DNA of 8,361 nucleotides from Oxalobacteraceae bacterium UBA6704 (GTDB lineage: Bacteria; Pseudomonadota; Gammaproteobacteria; Burkholderiales; Burkholderiaceae_D): NCBI GenBank assembly GCA_002454505.1, contig DKJA01000104.1, positions 888 through 9,248 on the forward strand. Reading direction: 5' to 3'. The notes below the pieces were generated by a model, which ran no database searches, was not told the origin of the DNA, and saw nothing but the letters and a program-made list of their open reading frames with translations. This document shows, in pieces, positions 6,637 through 8,361 of this stretch. Every line of letters begins with the position of its first letter. Within the stretch, counting starts at the first letter, position 1. A program made the translations under genes and the position numbers.

Positions 6637-7574
6637 TGGCCGCCTTCCTGCTGCGCCGGCTGGTGCAGATGGTGCCCACGATGCTGGGCGTCGTGCTGCT
6701 CGTGTTCATCCTGTTCAACTGGGTGGGCGGCGATCCCGCCTATCTGCTGGCCGGCAAGATGTCGAGCGCCGAGGCGATCGCCAATATCCGCCGCCAGCTG
6801 GGCGTGGACGAGCCGTACTATGTACAGTTGGGCATTTTCCTGAAGCAGATCGTCACCTTCGATTTCGGCCAGAGCTGGGCCACCGGCGAATCCGTCGGTG
6901 CGATCATCACATCGCGGCTGGGGCCGTCGCTGACGGTGCTGGTGCCGCTGACCATCCTGGAAACCGTCATCGGCATCGCGCTGGCGCTGGCGATCGCCTT
7001 CGTGCGCGGTTCGCTGACCGACCGCGCCGTGATGATCGCCTGCACGGCCGGCATGTCGGTTTCCATCCTCGTCTACATCATCGTGTTCCAGTACGGCCTT
7101 GCCTACGAGCTGGGCCTGTTCCCCGTGCAGGGCTGGGGCGACAGCCTGGCGGACAACCTGCTGCGCTATGCCACGCTGCCGATCCTGATCGGGCTTGCCG
7201 TGTCGATCGCGCCCACGCTGCGGCTGTATCGCACCTTCGTGCTCGACGAAGCCAACCAGGATTACGTGCGTACCGCGCGCGCCAAGGGTTTGTCCGAACG
7301 CCGCGTGATGTGGGTGCACGTGCTGCGCAACGCGGCGATCCCCATCATCACGCACGTGATGGCCAACCTGCCGGCGCTGCTGATCGGCGCCTTCCTGCTG
7401 GAGCGTTTCTTCGGCATTCCCGGCATCGGCCGCGAAGTGATCCTGGCCGTCGAGCGCAGCGACTTCCCCGTCATCAAGGCGATCACCGTCTACGTGGCCG
7501 CCGCCACGATGGTATTCAACCTGCTGACGGACCTGCTGTACCAGGCCGTCGATCCGCGGGTGCAGCTGGCATGA
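6636..7574 (+). CDS. ABC transporter permease, DppB/OppB type
   Basis: This 312-residue inner-membrane permease is one half of the channel of an ABC importer of the dipeptide/oligopeptide/nickel class. The first membrane segment, about residues 10-29, follows the typical start FLLRRLVQMVPTMLGV. GVDEPYYVQ (56-64) and DFGQSW (76-81) match the periplasmic part of the family. Further membrane segments fall near 98-123, 135-153, 178-195, 238-256 and 280-300. The cytoplasmic EAA loop, which docks the ATPase, is at about 209-236 (DYVRTARAKGLSERRV onward). ERFFGIPGIG (256-265) and DPRV (306-309) complete the pattern. The length is normal for the family. The chosen start puts the standard N-terminus first; the frame could extend to a TTG at 6591, but those residues do not look like this family. 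The gene overlaps the next by four bases. The solute may be a peptide or something else; the family alone does not tell. Confidence 0.9.
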   Translation: MAAFLLRRLVQMVPTMLGVVLLVFILFNWVGGDPAYLLAGKMSSAEAIANIRRQLGVDEPYYVQLGIFLKQIVTFDFGQSWATGESVGAIITSRLGPSLTVLVPLTILETVIGIALALAIAFVRGSLTDRAVMIACTAGMSVSILVYIIVFQYGLAYELGLFPVQGWGDSLADNLLRYATLPILIGLAVSIAPTLRLYRTFVLDEANQDYVRTARAKGLSERRVMWVHVLRNAAIPIITHVMANLPALLIGAFLLERFFGIPGIGREVILAVERSDFPVIKAITVYVAAATMVFNLLTDLLYQAVDPRVQLA

Positions 7575-8361
7575 GCACGATGCATGCATCCGCCGGCCTG
7601 TGGACGCTGGCCTGGCGCCGCCTGCGCGCCGACCGGCTGGCGATGGCGGCACTGGCCGTCGTCGGCGCCTTCCTGTTGCTGCTGGTGCTGTCCGCCGCCG
7701 GGCTGGTGGCCGGCGACTGGGAAGAGGAGGTGGGCGTCAATTACGCGCCGCCTTCCTTCGTCGGCGCGGATGCCGGTGCTGCCGCAGTCTCCGTCAAGCA
7801 GCAGGCGCCGCGTGCGAATGCCTTCGATCCGCTGGCCGGCGACCTGGCCGAGCTGCGGGCTACGCTGCCGCATGGCGGCGCGGTACCGGAACGCCGGCCC
7901 ACGCTGCCGTTCGGCGCCGACAAGTGGGGTCACGATATCGTCAAGAAAACCGTCAAGGGCGGCGAGACGTCGATCGTCGTCGGCCTGGTGGCTGCCTTCG
8001 TGGCGGTGGGACTGGGCACGTTGCTGGGCGCGCTGTCCGGCTACTACGGCGGCCGCGTGGACGATTTCCTGAACTGGTTCTACAACGTGTTCACGTCGAT
8101 TCCATCGATCCTGATGATCCTCACCGTGGCCGCCGTGCTGCAGCAGAAGGGCGTGCTGACCATCGTGCTGATCCTCGGGCTGACGGGGTGGACGGGCCCG
8201 TACCGGCTGATCCGCGCCGAATACATCAAGCACAAGGCGCGCGAATACGTGATGGCGGCCGATGCGATCGGCGCTTCCGACTGGCGCAAGATGTTCTCGC
8301 ACATCTTCCCCAACGTCAGCCACGTGGCGCTGGTGCAGGTGTCGATCCTCGTCGTCGGCTT
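7571..8361 (+). CDS. ABC transporter permease, DppC/OppC type (partial, cut by window end)
   Basis: The visible 263 codons encode the partner permease of the same importer; the 3' end lies beyond the window. ATG overlaps the TGA of the upstream gene (ATGA), which implies translational coupling, and the gene's own ribosome-binding site is weak. The first membrane segment is about residues 24-47. A long periplasmic stretch (48-112) follows, then PFGADKWGHD (113-122), the counterpart of the family's GTDxxGRD. The transmembrane domain begins near 132 (TSIVVGLVAAFVAVGLGT onward), with SGYYGGRVDD at 156-165. The EAA loop is at about 225-248 (EYVMAADAIGASDW, then HIFPN). Two features are unusual: the loop before the motif is clearly longer than in E. 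coli OppC, and histidine replaces the common arginine in GRD. ATPase genes may follow downstream. Confidence 0.9.
   Translation, partial: MSTMHASAGLWTLAWRRLRADRLAMAALAVVGAFLLLLVLSAAGLVAGDWEEEVGVNYAPPSFVGADAGAAAVSVKQQAPRANAFDPLAGDLAELRATLPHGGAVPERRPTLPFGADKWGHDIVKKTVKGGETSIVVGLVAAFVAVGLGTLLGALSGYYGGRVDDFLNWFYNVFTSIPSILMILTVAAVLQQKGVLTIVLILGLTGWTGPYRLIRAEYIKHKAREYVMAADAIGASDWRKMFSHIFPNVSHVALVQVSILVVG

Noticed and set aside
6474..7652. A 392-codon minus-strand frame (and one at 7490-8323) opposite the permeases
   Set aside because: The plus strand carries unmistakable permease sequence with EAA loops. The antisense translations are His-, Gln-, Arg- and Asp-rich and look like shadows.
1..8361. 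CRISPR array, tRNA, rRNA, phage, toxin-antitoxin or defence genes
   Set aside because: No regular spacer repeats, cloverleaf-like segments or recognisable proteins of these kinds appear on either strand.

Overview
The window looks like chromosomal DNA of a GC-rich Gram-negative bacterium. It carries two large outer-membrane TonB-dependent receptors and the start of a peptide-type ABC importer operon. The receptors begin their plug with MQRVEITGSSIKR, have no signalling domain and occur as close paralogs, a style I associate with Oxalobacteraceae such as Massilia or Duganella (Betaproteobacteria). That placement is an inference from style, not a demonstrated match.

Layout: (1) Positions 1-51 hold a short GGGGACAGTCCCC palindrome and a rho-independent terminator. 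(2) Positions 73-2862, minus strand, encode receptor 1 (929 aa). (3) Positions 2863-3248 are a non-coding, relatively AT-rich stretch with a candidate promoter, an interrupted palindrome with TGTAACAA arms, and a second, longer copy of the GGGGACAG repeat. (4) Positions 3249-3276 are the terminator of receptor 2, which lies at 3300-6089, minus strand, also 929 aa. (5) Positions 6090-6635 are a divergent intergenic region with tandem GTTACA boxes on the receptor side and two palindromes in the middle. (6) From 6636 to the window edge runs a plus-strand operon of two overlapping inner-membrane permease genes (DppB/OppB type, then DppC/OppC type, cut by the edge). The ATPases and the solute-binding protein are not in the window; they may lie downstream.

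The receptors would use TonB/ExbBD energy to bring an unidentified ligand (siderophore, peptide or similar) across the outer membrane. The divergent permeases would form the channel of an ABC importer for peptide-like solutes in the inner membrane. A shared trans-envelope uptake route is possible, but only adjacency supports it. Each receptor gene has its own leader region and terminator, so they are probably separate transcription units.

I see no phage, CRISPR, toxin or defence genes, no RNA genes and no complete mobile element. The points most worth checking are the matched cysteine pairs in the two receptors, the GTTACA-type elements upstream of both, the repeat lying just past each receptor terminator, and a five-codon leader ORF coupled to the permease start.
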